DNA of 64,000 bases from JAJDUF01 sp965238265 (GCA_965238265.1 OZ250185.1:496001-560000), one strand, 5' to 3'; shown: positions 49,472-58,521, counted from the stretch's first letter. Translations and numbers: made by a program. The notes: generated by a model from the letters alone, not told the origin.

Positions 49472-50272
49472 ATGATGATCCAGGCAGTCCTCTTCGATCT
49501 CGACGAGACGCTGGTGGTGGAGACGGCCTCCGTCGAGGCTGCACTGCTGGCAACCTCTGAGCTTGCTCGTCTCCGCTGCGGCGTCGAGCCGCCGTCGCTC
49601 GCCCAGGCAGTGCGCCGTCGTGCCGGCGAGCTGTGGCGGGCCGCCCCCACGATCACCTACTGTCGCGCTATCGGCATCAGCTCATGGGAAGGGCTGGCGG
49701 CCAGCTTCGTCGGGGCGGACCCGCGGTTGGCGGCCCTACGCGCGTGGGCACCGACCTATCGACGCGCGGCGTGGTCGCGTGCCCTGGCCGATCACGGCGT
49801 TCACGATGCACCCTTCGCCGCCGAGCTGGCCGAAACGTTCCCACGCGAGCGACGAGCACGCCACGTGGCCTACGCCGACGCCACGCCGCTGCTCCGGACG
49901 CTCCAAGGGCGCTACCGCCTCGCCGTCCTCACCAACGGCGCCCCCGCTCACCAGCGCGAGAAGCTCCATGGGTCCGGTTTGGCTACCTACTTCGAGGCCG
50001 TCGTTGTCTCCGGAGACGTGGGTATCGGTAAGCCCGATCCGCGTGTATTCGCAGCCGCACTCGCCGCACTGGCCGTCGCTCCTTCCGCCACTGTGATGGT
50101 CGGTGACAGTATTGAGCGCGACATTGTGGACGCTCAGGCGGGCGGCCTCCGCGCCGTCTGGCTCAATCGGTCGGGAATGGACTACCATCCTGGCGAGCAC
50201 GAGCCGCCAGCGCAGCAAATTACCGGCTTGAGCCAACTGCCGGCGGCGCTGAAGACGCTACAAGGCCGCTGA
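49472..50272 (+). CDS. HAD family hydrolase
   Basis: A 266-aa protein with all HAD motifs: VLFDLDETLV (nucleophile Asp9 and general-acid Asp11), LAVLTNGAP (Thr), GIGKPDPRVF (Lys) and VMVGDSIERDI (Asp-Asp). A helical cap lies between motifs 1 and 2. It resembles haloacid dehalogenase or small-molecule phosphatases with a C1 cap. It lies 10 bases after nagA, so it may dephosphorylate a related sugar phosphate. Confidence 0.88.
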   Translation: MMIQAVLFDLDETLVVETASVEAALLATSELARLRCGVEPPSLAQAVRRRAGELWRAAPTITYCRAIGISSWEGLAASFVGADPRLAALRAWAPTYRRAAWSRALADHGVHDAPFAAELAETFPRERRARHVAYADATPLLRTLQGRYRLAVLTNGAPAHQREKLHGSGLATYFEAVVVSGDVGIGKPDPRVFAAALAALAVAPSATVMVGDSIERDIVDAQAGGLRAVWLNRSGMDYHPGEHEPPAQQITGLSQLPAALKTLQGR

Positions 50273-50359
50273 CCTCAGCTACGGCTCAACTAGCCTCAAA
50301 GGAACACCGCACGCGCAAATTGACGGCCGGGCTATACTGTAAGTCGGAGGTATCCCATT

Positions 50360-50704
50360 ATGGCCGGTGTGGTATCCGAGCAAGCTCAAGCCTGGCGCGA
50401 TGTTGTCACGGACCCCGTCGAGGTGCGCGTCTTCGAGGCCCTCGCCGACGAGCGCTGGGAATTGCGGACGATCCGTGGTATGGCACGAGATACCGGACTG
50501 TCGCCGGAGAAAGTGCGTGGGATCATTGACAAGCATGCGCCGTTGGTTCGCGAGGCGAATATCCCCGATTCTGACGGTAATCGCCTCTTTGCGCTGCGGG
50601 AGAGAGCACCAAGCTGGCGGGAGCACCTTACTACCTTCATAGCCGTGTTCAGCGGCAGCTACGTCACCCCCAACGACACCTCCGATTACCCGAAGAACTC
50701 ATAG
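50360..50704 (+). CDS. Small winged-helix-like protein, unknown
   Basis: A 114-aa protein behind a CGGAGGT site (50350-50356). The middle part, FEALADERWELRTIRGMARD followed by TGLSPEKVRGIID, reads as a helix-turn-helix, and GNRLFALRERAPSW follows. The C-terminus (HLTTFIAVFSGSYVTP) may be a short hydrophobic segment. The next gene starts one base after its stop, so the two are coupled. I do not recognise the family. Confidence 0.55.
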   Translation: MAGVVSEQAQAWRDVVTDPVEVRVFEALADERWELRTIRGMARDTGLSPEKVRGIIDKHAPLVREANIPDSDGNRLFALRERAPSWREHLTTFIAVFSGSYVTPNDTSDYPKNS

Positions 50705-50705
50705 G

Positions 50706-50994
50706 ATGGGGCTATTAGAAGCTGCACTGTGGGGTGCTTTTGGCGGTGCCATCTCAGAAACTCCCCAGTTACTGCGCTACACGTACCAGAGCAAACGACC
50801 CAAATGGTTGAAAGACTGGTATTTTTTGGGGTATGGTGCTGCTCAAGGCAGTTGTTGGGGGCTTGTTTTCGCTGGCCTTCTTCGCTGACCATATGCCTAT
50901 AAACCCTATCCTTGCCATCCATGTGGGCGTGGCCTGGCCTCTGATACTTGCCGAGATGGGACGCACCACTCCTGATGTCAGGCCGGCGGATTAG
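50706..50994 (+). CDS. Small membrane protein, frameshifted, coupled to the HTH gene
   Basis: From ATG 50706 the frame as sequenced gives 60 aa. Removing one base from the T6 run (50822-50827) gives a 95-aa protein: MGLLEAALWGAFGGAISE, then KRPKWLKDWYFWGMVLLKA and two hydrophobic segments (VVGGLFSLAFF and HVGVAWPLILAEM), ending RTTPDVRPAD. The restored C-terminal half is clearly membrane-like, so the frameshift is probably real for the gene family or a sequencing error. Function unknown. Confidence 0.5.
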
Positions 50995-51031
50995 CCCGCC
51001 CTCTTCACGACGCGAAAGGAACACACCACCG

Positions 51032-52291
51032 ATGAGTCAATCGGTTATCCGCGCGGCGCTGCTGGGCTACGGGATGTTCGGTGCCGATGTCGTCGTCGGC
51101 TCGCTCTGGGACCTGCATCGCAACGGCATTGCGCCCTACCTCGACCGCATCGGGCTAGACGACTTCAGCCGTGCCTACCAGGACGTGCGGTTCGAGCTGG
51201 TGGCGGTCGGTACGCGGAGCGAGGCGTCGGCGCGGCGCGCCGAACGTGAGATGGCCGCGGCCACCGGCGGAACCGTGCGGGGCTATTGGGGCGAGACACC
51301 GTGGGAGGACATCCTGCGCGACTATCCCGACCTCGACGTGGTACTCGTTGCGACGCCGGATCATCTGCACACCGCGCCGGTACTGGCGGCCCTCCGGCGC
51401 GGCGTCCACGTGATCGTGGAGAAGCCGATGTGTCTCGATGTGCGTGAAGCGGACGAGATCATCCGGGAAGCCGAGGCCAGAAACCTGATCGTCGGCGCCG
51501 ACATGCACAAGCGGTACGACCCGGATCATCTGCGAATCTTCGAGGACTTGGCCCCGCAGCTCGGCCAGCCGCTCTACGCCCGCGGCGTGCTCGAAGAGCC
51601 GCTCGAAGTCTCGACGGAGACCTTCAAGTGGGTGGAGGACAGCGATCCGTTCACCTACGTCGGCATCCACTGGCTCGACCTCTTCCTGCACTTCCTCCGG
51701 CTTACGCCCGTGAGCGTCTACGCCGTCGGCCAGAAGGGACGCCTCCGCAGCGAGTTCGGCAAAGACACCTTCGACGCCGTGCAGGTGCTCGTGACCCACC
51801 AAGGCGGCACGGCCATCACCTACGAGAACAACTGGCTCACACCCGCCGACTTCGAGGGTCCGGTGAACCAGGACAGTCAGCTCGTCGGCTACTACGGCAA
51901 GGTCGAGTCGGATAGCCAGTATCGCGGCCTGCGCTACTGGATCGAGAACAAGGGGTCGCGCACCTCCAACCTGCACTTCTTCCGCAAAGTGCGCCGGCCG
52001 GACGGCTCACTCGGCTCGCTCGGCTACGGCAAGGACAGCCTGGTGGACTGCCTGGAAAGGGTCTTCCGCAACAAGGTCTTGGGCACGCCCGTGCGCGACA
52101 TGGCCGGCACCTATCCCGACGCCGCCTCCCAGCGTTGGCCGACTATCGTCGTCCACGCGGCCAGAGCCGTCTTGCAGCGCAACTGGGAGCATATCGAGGC
52201 CGGCGAACCGGCCGTCGCCACCGCCTCCCTCGCCGCCGACTCGATCATCCTCCACGACCCCCTCCGCGGCGAAAACACCGAATTGCTGTAG
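51032..52291 (+). CDS. Gfo/Idh/MocA family oxidoreductase
   Basis: A 419-aa protein from ATG 51032 (MSQSVIRAALLGYGMFG), with AAAGGAA upstream. The Rossmann GYGMFG (residues 12-17), VIVEKPMCLD (E130-K131-P132) and GIHWLDLFLHFL with the probable catalytic His match the family. It is longer than the copy at 1131-2294 by an insert (DLHRNGIAPYLDRIGLDDFS) near the N-terminus. Substrate unknown; probably a sugar or polyol derivative. Confidence 0.9.
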   Translation: MSQSVIRAALLGYGMFGADVVVGSLWDLHRNGIAPYLDRIGLDDFSRAYQDVRFELVAVGTRSEASARRAEREMAAATGGTVRGYWGETPWEDILRDYPDLDVVLVATPDHLHTAPVLAALRRGVHVIVEKPMCLDVREADEIIREAEARNLIVGADMHKRYDPDHLRIFEDLAPQLGQPLYARGVLEEPLEVSTETFKWVEDSDPFTYVGIHWLDLFLHFLRLTPVSVYAVGQKGRLRSEFGKDTFDAVQVLVTHQGGTAITYENNWLTPADFEGPVNQDSQLVGYYGKVESDSQYRGLRYWIENKGSRTSNLHFFRKVRRPDGSLGSLGYGKDSLVDCLERVFRNKVLGTPVRDMAGTYPDAASQRWPTIVVHAARAVLQRNWEHIEAGEPAVATASLAADSIILHDPLRGENTELL

Positions 52292-52382
52292 CAGGGGGGG
52301 CAGTGGGGCCAGACAGGAGCAGTCTTGCCACAGAGCACACAATGAGCTACAGAGAGGGTGTGCTGCATCACGTCCAGGCACT

Positions 52383-52409
52383 CGTCATTGCGGCGAAAGC
52401 CGCAATCCA
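52383..52409. repeat. Palindromic repeat, family B (CATTGCGGC...GCCGCAATC)
   Basis: CATTGCGGCGAAAGCCGCAAT (bases 52385-52405; arms ATTGCGGC and GCCGCAAT) is a variant of family A. Further copies lie at 56073 and 60853. Confidence 0.8.
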
Positions 52410-52487
52410 GGACCATTCGTGGCTCCCCGTTCGGTCTGGATCGGCAGATGGGTTGAGCCGGACTACCGAGTGGTAGATTAACATTCT

Positions 52488-53291
52488 ATGCAAAACCGCT
52501 ACGTTGGCGACATCGGGGACTTTGGGAAGTACGGTCTGTTGCGGTCTCTTTCCGGTCTAACGGAAACTCCAAACCTTGACCGCCTGTTGCGCTTGGGTGT
52601 CGTCTGGTACCTCCACCCGGATGAGTCTCATAACTCCGACGGCAGATTCACTCGCTACCTTTGTGACACTCCAGACAATCGCTCCAAGTTCTGCGTCTGC
52701 GACCCTCCACTCTACAAGGCACTCCGCACGCTGGTTGCCGGAAACAGCCACCATGTCTCCGCAGTCCGCCACAGCGGAGTCCTGCCCGGCAATACATCGT
52801 TCTGTAAGCGCATCCTCCCCTACAAGCCTAGAGCATCGCGGCCTTCAAGACAGGCAACGCGAGAAAACTGGATCAGGTGCGCGCTGGAAGCCACTGCTAG
52901 TGCAGATGTGGTCTTCTTCGACCCCGACAATGGCATCTCCGAAAGAGAGCAAGACCGCTGGCGCAAGAAGGGCCGCAAGCATGTATTCTTCGAGGAGCTT
53001 CGTCCCTTTTGGGATCGGGGTCAAAGCCTCGTCATCTACCATCACCTTGGACGCCACCGCTCGGCGATTCAGCAGATCAAGCACTTTGCCGGAATCTTGC
53101 GGTCGCAGTTCAGCCTACCCCGCCGTCCGTGGTCATTGCGGTTCCGCAGAGGTACAGCACGGGCCTATTTCGTTGCGGCGCAACAGGGACACGAGTCTAT
53201 TCTTGAGGGCCGGCTGAGGAAATTCCTCAGCGGCCCGTGGGGTACCACCCACAGTGGCCTACCGTTCGCTCATTTCGAGGCGGTCGAATGA
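52488..53291 (+). CDS. Conserved hypothetical protein with DPDNG motif
   Basis: A 267-aa protein that opens with QNRYVGDIGDFGKYGLLR, a conserved beginning I have seen in uncharacterised bacterial proteins. It contains ADVVFFDPDNGI, HVFFEELRPFW and LVIYHHLGRH, spaced like motifs of methyltransferase- or nuclease-like enzymes, but I cannot name a fold. There is no signal peptide. GC content looks lower than in its neighbours, which suits an acquired accessory gene. Its unusual density of His, Arg and Trp may point to nucleic-acid binding. Confidence 0.6.
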   Translation: MQNRYVGDIGDFGKYGLLRSLSGLTETPNLDRLLRLGVVWYLHPDESHNSDGRFTRYLCDTPDNRSKFCVCDPPLYKALRTLVAGNSHHVSAVRHSGVLPGNTSFCKRILPYKPRASRPSRQATRENWIRCALEATASADVVFFDPDNGISEREQDRWRKKGRKHVFFEELRPFWDRGQSLVIYHHLGRHRSAIQQIKHFAGILRSQFSLPRRPWSLRFRRGTARAYFVAAQQGHESILEGRLRKFLSGPWGTTHSGLPFAHFEAVE

Positions 53292-53336
53292 AAATAGGCG
53301 CTGTATATATGCGTTGGTTGAGCCAATTCGACAACT

Positions 53337-53362
53337 CTGGATTCCGGCTTTCGCCGGAATAG
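53337..53362. repeat. Palindromic repeat, family A/B variant
   Basis: GATTCCGGCTTTCGCCGGAAT with arms ATTCCGGC and GCCGGAAT lies between the hypothetical gene and the sulfatase gene; it is in inverted orientation compared with the copy at 52383. Confidence 0.75.
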
Positions 53363-53394
53363 CTGGAGGGTAAGGCAGACTGGAGGCACCCACT

Positions 53395-54873
53395 ATGGCA
53401 GCAAAGCAGCCCAACGTCGTCCTGTTCGTCAGCGACCGCCAGCACGCGGACACTATCCGCGCCGGTGGCACTGCCGGCATCGCTACCCCGCACCTCGACC
53501 GGCTGGCGAGCGACGGCGTCCTGTTCCACCGGGCCTATACGACCTCGCCGATCTGCTCGCCGGCGCGGATGGCCCTCCTCTCCGGGCGCTATCCCCACGA
53601 CAACGGCATGGTGGCCAATCACCAGCAGCGTCCCGGTCCGGACCGGCTGCACTATCCCCGCGGAGTCACGAATCTCGCCGGACACCTTGGCGCCCTGGGC
53701 TACGCCAGCGCCTACTCCGGCAAGTGGCACTTGGGCAGCGGTGCCGCGCGACCGGGCTTCGATGCCATGTTGGGCGCCGGCAGCGACTACGACGTAGATA
53801 CCCCGGAGCAGAACGACGTCCTTCGTCTCACCGACCGCTTGGGTATCACCATCGGCGGCAAGCAGAGCGGCTATGACGTTGATCGCGCCCGTTTCGACCG
53901 CGCGACGAACGTCGGGCCACAACTGCTCTCATTGGCGCACCATCCTTCCCACCTCTTCATGGATCGGGCTACCGCGTGGGTGCGCCAGCGGGCGAACGAG
54001 CCGGAGCCGTTCCTGCTGGTCTATTCGTGCCGCGAGCCGCACCCACCATTCGGCGCCCCGGACCCCTTCCACGGCCTTCACCGGCCGGCGGACATGCCGC
54101 TCTCGCCGACGCGCCGCGACCCGGCCGGCGCGCAGTGGGCAGCCCAGCGCAGCGATCCGTTTCTGCAGCGCAATGTCTCCGCGCTGACCGATGAGCAGCT
54201 ACAGGTCGTTCGCGCCGGCTACTGGGATGCTGTCTCCTATGTGGATCACCTGGTAGGCCGCTTGCTGACCGCACTGTTGGACACCGATCAATGGGAAAAC
54301 ACCCTCTTCATCTTTACGTCCGACCACGGTGAGATGCTAGGTCATCACGGCCTGTTCGGTCAGTATGCCGTCTTGTATGACGACGTAATCCGCATCCCGC
54401 TGATCGCCCGGCCACCCGGCGGGCTAGGACGACTGCACCACAGCGACCAGGTGATCTCGCACGTTGACCTCGTACCGACCATCGTCCGGTGGTGCGGCGG
54501 CGAGCCACCCGCCGCGGCGCAAGGCGCCGATGCCGGCGATCTGCTCCGGGGCGGCGCTGCGCCAATCCACGGCGTGGTGGCCGCGTATCACTCCGCCAAC
54601 TGGACCGACCCGATCACACCGCTGCGCGCCTGGGTGACGGATCAGTGGAAGTACGTCGCCACCTTGGACGGCACCGACGAGCTGTACAACCTGGCCACGG
54701 ACCCGCTCGAAACGACCAATCTCGTCGCCGCCCCGGCACACCGCGACACCCTGACCACCATGCAACGCGGCCTCCAGGCCTGGCAGCGCGAGACCGGAGA
54801 CACGTGGCCGGATGTCGTCCGGCCCTCGCCACACGACCAGGCGCGGCGACAGCAGGAGGGCCGGGCGCCGTAG
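53395..54873 (+). CDS. Sulfatase (formylglycine-dependent, type I)
   Basis: This 492-aa enzyme has the sulfatase motif CSPAR (Cys54 to Arg58, matured to formylglycine), the metal-binding VVLFVSDRQHAD near the N-terminus, GKWHLGSG and the C-terminal TLFIFTSDHGEMLGHHG (Asp-His metal site). No signal peptide is visible, so it is cytoplasmic or exported by an unusual route. It hydrolyses sulfate esters, likely of polysaccharides. A second, closely related sulfatase is at 58522-60024. Confidence 0.93.
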   Translation: MAAKQPNVVLFVSDRQHADTIRAGGTAGIATPHLDRLASDGVLFHRAYTTSPICSPARMALLSGRYPHDNGMVANHQQRPGPDRLHYPRGVTNLAGHLGALGYASAYSGKWHLGSGAARPGFDAMLGAGSDYDVDTPEQNDVLRLTDRLGITIGGKQSGYDVDRARFDRATNVGPQLLSLAHHPSHLFMDRATAWVRQRANEPEPFLLVYSCREPHPPFGAPDPFHGLHRPADMPLSPTRRDPAGAQWAAQRSDPFLQRNVSALTDEQLQVVRAGYWDAVSYVDHLVGRLLTALLDTDQWENTLFIFTSDHGEMLGHHGLFGQYAVLYDDVIRIPLIARPPGGLGRLHHSDQVISHVDLVPTIVRWCGGEPPAAAQGADAGDLLRGGAAPIHGVVAAYHSANWTDPITPLRAWVTDQWKYVATLDGTDELYNLATDPLETTNLVAAPAHRDTLTTMQRGLQAWQRETGDTWPDVVRPSPHDQARRQQEGRAP

Positions 54874-54912
54874 CGCAGTAACCGGCCACCCGGGCCAGGG
54901 GGAGACAGCACG

Positions 54913-56055
54913 ATGACTGAGACGACGGCAGACTCTCCGGCGGTGCCCGCCGGCTACGACGGACCGCGGGCCTGCGCGTGGCACGAGCTGGCCGGCGTCG
55001 TGGACCTGGCAAATCTCGTGCTGCGGGTGCTGGGCGCGCCGCCGGGAGCGCCGCCACGCTGGCCGACCATTGGCGGCGACTACGGCCATCTCTATCACGG
55101 TGACAATCTGCCCAACATTCGCGTTGTCACCCATCGCGGGCGGGTCGTGTCCTCGGTCGGGATTTATCCGACCGCGGTGCGGACACCGCGCGGCACGATC
55201 TCGGTTGGCGGAATCAACGCCTTTGTCACGCACCCGGACCACCGGCGTCAGGGTCTAGGCGGGGCCGTCTTGCGCGACGCGCATACCCGGATGCAGGCCA
55301 GCGGCCAGCACATCGGCTTACTGGGCACGCGGATTCAGGACTACTACCGCAAGTTCGGCTGGGAGAGCGCGGGGCGTCAGCACACGTGGGTCTTTGATCG
55401 CGGCAACGTCGCCTTGCTGCCCGATCCGGCCGGCCTGGCAGTGACGGAAGACTGGCTCCCGCACCTGCCGGAGTTGGTCGCGCTGCACAATGGCGACAAT
55501 CTCGTAGCGCCGCGGAGCGCGGCCACGTTCAAGATGCTGGCCGAGCGCAAGCTCCGCCACCTATTTGTCGCCCGGCGCGCCGGTCGCCCCGTCGCCTACG
55601 CCGGCGTTGGGGGGACGGCCGTGCGGGAATACGGCGGTGATCCGGCAGCGGTAGCCGCGCTGATCCGGGCGGTGTTCCACCGGCTCGACGACCCGGACAC
55701 TGCCACTTCCGAGCGCCCGCCGGGACAGCGTGCGACCATCGAGCTGACCGTGACGACGCCCGCGCTCCATTCCGGCCTACCCGCGCTGCTGGCCCAAGCG
55801 GGTATCCCGCACACGCTGGGGTACATGGGGATGATCGCGATTCTCGACGCGCCAGGGCTGTTCGATGCCCTGCGCCTGCGCGACGTGGAGCTAACACCCA
55901 GCGACCACGGCTGGCTAGTGCAGCACGCGGGACATACGCTGGCGCTGACACCGCAGCAGCTGGTCAAGCTCGTCTTTGGGCCGGAACGGTTTCCCGACTT
56001 TGCGCCCGACCTGTTCCCGATTGACTTCTTCCAGTGGTCACTGGATCGGGTGTAA
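54913..56055 (+). CDS. GNAT family N-acetyltransferase with C-terminal extension
   Basis: A 380-aa protein. The GNAT core is at residues 70-160: GRVVSSVGIYPTAVRTPRGT, GINAFVTHPDHRRQGLGGAV (acetyl-CoA loop) and HIGLLGTRIQDYYRKFGWES. The remaining 200 or so residues contain a second degenerate GNAT-like part and a sterol-carrier-like C-terminus (VQHAGHTLALTPQQLVKLVF), the layout of Eis-like acetyltransferases. It lies 39 bases after the sulfatase on the same strand. Confidence 0.8.
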   Translation: MTETTADSPAVPAGYDGPRACAWHELAGVVDLANLVLRVLGAPPGAPPRWPTIGGDYGHLYHGDNLPNIRVVTHRGRVVSSVGIYPTAVRTPRGTISVGGINAFVTHPDHRRQGLGGAVLRDAHTRMQASGQHIGLLGTRIQDYYRKFGWESAGRQHTWVFDRGNVALLPDPAGLAVTEDWLPHLPELVALHNGDNLVAPRSAATFKMLAERKLRHLFVARRAGRPVAYAGVGGTAVREYGGDPAAVAALIRAVFHRLDDPDTATSERPPGQRATIELTVTTPALHSGLPALLAQAGIPHTLGYMGMIAILDAPGLFDALRLRDVELTPSDHGWLVQHAGHTLALTPQQLVKLVFGPERFPDFAPDLFPIDFFQWSLDRV

Positions 56056-56072
56056 CCGCCGGCCCTCACCTC

Positions 56073-56099
56073 CGTCATTGCGGCGGAAGCCGCAATCCC
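56073..56099. repeat. Palindromic repeat, family B, overlapping the DUF418 stop codon
   Basis: CATTGCGGCGGAAGCCGCAAT at 56075-56095. The DUF418 gene ends inside it: the last codons (VGLRLPPQ and the stop) are repeat-encoded. Confidence 0.8.
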
Positions 56100-57322
56100 A
56101 CCCGCCAAGAGAGGAGTTTCAGCCCCGGGGCATAGGTCAGCGCGCGCCACAGCCATTCCAAGGGGCCGAAGCGGAAGCGGGCAAGCCACAGGGGAGCGAC
56201 CGCGAGTTGTACTATCCAGATGACGACCACGATCAACAGCTGTTGCCAGCGCTCCACCGAGCCGTACAGTCCGAGGCCGTGACCGTAGAAAATAGTCGTG
56301 CAGATGATGGTATGCAGCAGGTAGTTGGTCAGTGCAGTCCGGCCGACGGCGGCGAGTCTGTGCCCGATACGGCCAAACCAACCGCGCTGCGTGGCCAGCA
56401 TCACCAATCCGATATACCCACTGCTGACGAAGAGGCTCCCCCAGTAGTTGAGCTGGTAGCCTACGCCGATCAGCGAGTAGGTCAGCGCGAAATCATTCGC
56501 ATAGTTGGACCACGCGCTTAACGCTGCCAACGGCAGGCCAATGACTAGGCCGATCAGCGCCATCCGCGCATAGAAATGCTCACTGCGCTGTGCCGTCAGG
56601 ATGCCCCACTTGTAGCCGGCCATGCCGATCAGCATCAGCCCGCCCGCTCGCCAGAACGCCCAAAAGAGCAACCCGACCGTAAGCCCCTCGATCTCGGCCG
56701 GCACACGGGCCGACATTTGCTCCAGCCAACCGCCACGATAGGCCGCCAGCTGCTCGGCAATAGCGCGGGTACTTGGCGACCAGTCGGGCCCCACCGCGGC
56801 GACCACCTCGGCCGGGGCAAGTGACCCCACCAAGCTCAAACCGGCCGGAACCAAGAGAAATACCAAGCCGACAATGATCAGGCGGCGCGGCCTCATTTTC
56901 CGAAACAGGAACACGACAAAGCCGGCAATCGCATAGGCGGCCAGAATGTCACCGGTCCACAGCAGAAATCCGTGGGCCAGGCCAAAGAGCAGTAGCCAGA
57001 CGTTGCGGCGGTAGTGAATACCGCGTGCCGACTGCCCGCGTGCTTCGAGCCGATCCGCCAAGAGCAGGATACCGGCGCCGAACATCGGCGAGAAGATCGT
57101 CATGAATTTCTGGTCGGCAAAGATATGGCTCAAGCTCCAGACCGCGAGATTGATGCCGGTCAGGTCGCCGTAGGCCAGGGGGTTGAAGGTGATGAACTGT
57201 ACCGGCATCGCAAAGAGTTGGATATTCATGACCAGGATGCCGAGCAAGGCAAAGCCGCGCAGCACGTCGAGCGCAACGATCCGCTGCCCCGGTGCCGTCG
57301 GACTGGGCCGTGTGGTGGTCAC
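56075..57322 (-). CDS. DUF418 membrane protein (YeiB-like)
   Basis: A 415-aa protein from ATG 57322 with about ten membrane helices. It has the DUF418 opening RIVALDVLRGFALLGILVMN (heparan-alpha-glucosaminide acetyltransferase-like beginning) and the C-terminal conserved VGRTALTNYLLHTIICT and LWLARFRFGPLEWLWRALT. Members are thought to be membrane acyltransferases or transporters; the substrate is unknown. The last 8 residues come from a palindromic repeat, suggesting the original C-terminus was replaced. Confidence 0.85.
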   Translation of the reverse strand: MTTTRPSPTAPGQRIVALDVLRGFALLGILVMNIQLFAMPVQFITFNPLAYGDLTGINLAVWSLSHIFADQKFMTIFSPMFGAGILLLADRLEARGQSARGIHYRRNVWLLLFGLAHGFLLWTGDILAAYAIAGFVVFLFRKMRPRRLIIVGLVFLLVPAGLSLVGSLAPAEVVAAVGPDWSPSTRAIAEQLAAYRGGWLEQMSARVPAEIEGLTVGLLFWAFWRAGGLMLIGMAGYKWGILTAQRSEHFYARMALIGLVIGLPLAALSAWSNYANDFALTYSLIGVGYQLNYWGSLFVSSGYIGLVMLATQRGWFGRIGHRLAAVGRTALTNYLLHTIICTTIFYGHGLGLYGSVERWQQLLIVVVIWIVQLAVAPLWLARFRFGPLEWLWRALTYAPGLKLLSWRVGLRLPPQ

Positions 57323-57370
57323 GCTTTCCTCCTGGAGACCCTTGCAAAATCGTCATCCCCGCCGCCCCTC

Positions 57371-57432
57371 CGTCATTCCCGCTTTCGCGGGAATCCATCC
57401 TGCTCATCCTTGCATCCTGCAAATCCTGATGC
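57371..57432. repeat. Palindromic repeat, family A (long form, copy 2)
   Basis: TTCCCGCTTTCGCGGGAA followed by the tail ATCCTGCTCATCCTTGCATC and AAATCCTGATGC, as at 985-1042. It lies between the DUF418 and GNAT genes. Confidence 0.85.
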
Positions 57433-57480
57433 AGACCATCATCGGGCCGGCCCCTATCAGCCCCCGATGCCCGACCGACC

Positions 57481-58413
57481 CTACAGCCCCTTGGCAAACT
57501 GGTACAGCACCCGGCTCATCGTGGCCTGTACCGTCTTAGCGTAGAACGCGATGGGACCGACGCTGTAGATTTCGCCCTGCTCGAAACCGTCGGCCCGCAA
57601 GTCGCGCAAGCAGCGCTTGAGCAGCACCGCGCCAACACCGCGTCTGCGGGCGTGCTCCGCCACGCCCATCGGACCGAGCACACCCCACCGCGCCACGTGT
57701 GTCGCGCCGAAGCCCAGGAAGGCGCCGCTCGCCGTCTCTTCCGCCACCTGCACGGTCGCCGGCCGGCGATCCAGACCGAGCGTGGCGAGATAGGCCCAGC
57801 GCCGCCCGAGGTGCATACCCGGCGCCGGATAGGCCAGCTCGCGGGCCACGCCCTCGTAGAGCCAGATGCGGTCGGACTCAGTCGCGCGTCGAAACCGTAT
57901 GCCGGCAGCGGCGGCCTCAGCCTCCGCGGTCTCCAAATCGGTTCGTTCCAGGTCAACCACCATGTCCTGCGTGACACCGGTCCGTTCGTACCCGCGGGCC
58001 GCGAGAAAGCACAGGGCTGCCGTGTAGCGCACGTCGAGTCCTTGGGTGAGACGGTTGTTGCCGGCGGCCATCGCCACCGCTTGCCCGGCGCCGGTGGCCC
58101 GCAGCCGCGTCTCCAAGTCGTCGAACAGGCGCGTGGCGACCTGCCGCTGGCGCCATTCGGGAGCGACGGCGAACAGCTTGACCCCCGCCAGGCATTGCAA
58201 ATGCTCGTTGGCCGGCGCCCCGGCAGCAAACCCGATGACCTGCTCGTCAGCGGTGGCCAGCAGGTTCAGCTCCGGGTCGAAATCGGGGTCGCGCAGGATG
58301 CGGTCGGCAAAGATCGCCTCGTCCAGGCGATCATGCGGCAGGCAGCGGGACAGCAGCCGGACGACCGGCGCTCGATCCCGCTCTTCGTAGGCCCGAATCA
58401 CCACCGCCACCAT
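57481..58413 (-). CDS. GNAT family N-acetyltransferase
   Basis: A 310-aa protein from ATG 58413 (MVAVVIRAYEERDRAPVVRL). Two GNAT modules are visible: APEWRQRQVATRLFDDLETR in the first half and AEHARRRGVGAVLLKRCLRD in the second, each with an acetyl-CoA loop; the second (RRRGVG) keeps the canonical R/Q-x-x-G-x-G/A. The tandem-GNAT layout resembles mycothiol-synthase-like acetyltransferases, but the acceptor is unknown. It is divergent from nothing nearby and is followed by a family A repeat. Confidence 0.82.
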   Translation of the reverse strand: MVAVVIRAYEERDRAPVVRLLSRCLPHDRLDEAIFADRILRDPDFDPELNLLATADEQVIGFAAGAPANEHLQCLAGVKLFAVAPEWRQRQVATRLFDDLETRLRATGAGQAVAMAAGNNRLTQGLDVRYTAALCFLAARGYERTGVTQDMVVDLERTDLETAEAEAAAAGIRFRRATESDRIWLYEGVARELAYPAPGMHLGRRWAYLATLGLDRRPATVQVAEETASGAFLGFGATHVARWGVLGPMGVAEHARRRGVGAVLLKRCLRDLRADGFEQGEIYSVGPIAFYAKTVQATMSRVLYQFAKGL

Positions 58414-58460
58414 ACTCCATGCCTCGCCGCGTGATGGTAGCATGGCTGCCGGGGGACGAA

Positions 58461-58506
58461 CCTACCCCCAACCCCCTCCCTAGGAGGGAAGGGGCCGGGG
58501 GTTAGG
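58461..58506. repeat. Palindromic repeat, family C (copy 2)
   Basis: CCTACCCCCAACCCCC and GGGGCCGGGGGTTAGG arms with an inner CCCTAGGAGGG stem; matches the copy at 30321. It separates the GNAT and sulfatase genes. Confidence 0.8.
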
Positions 58507-58521
58507 TGCAGACAGGGGCCC

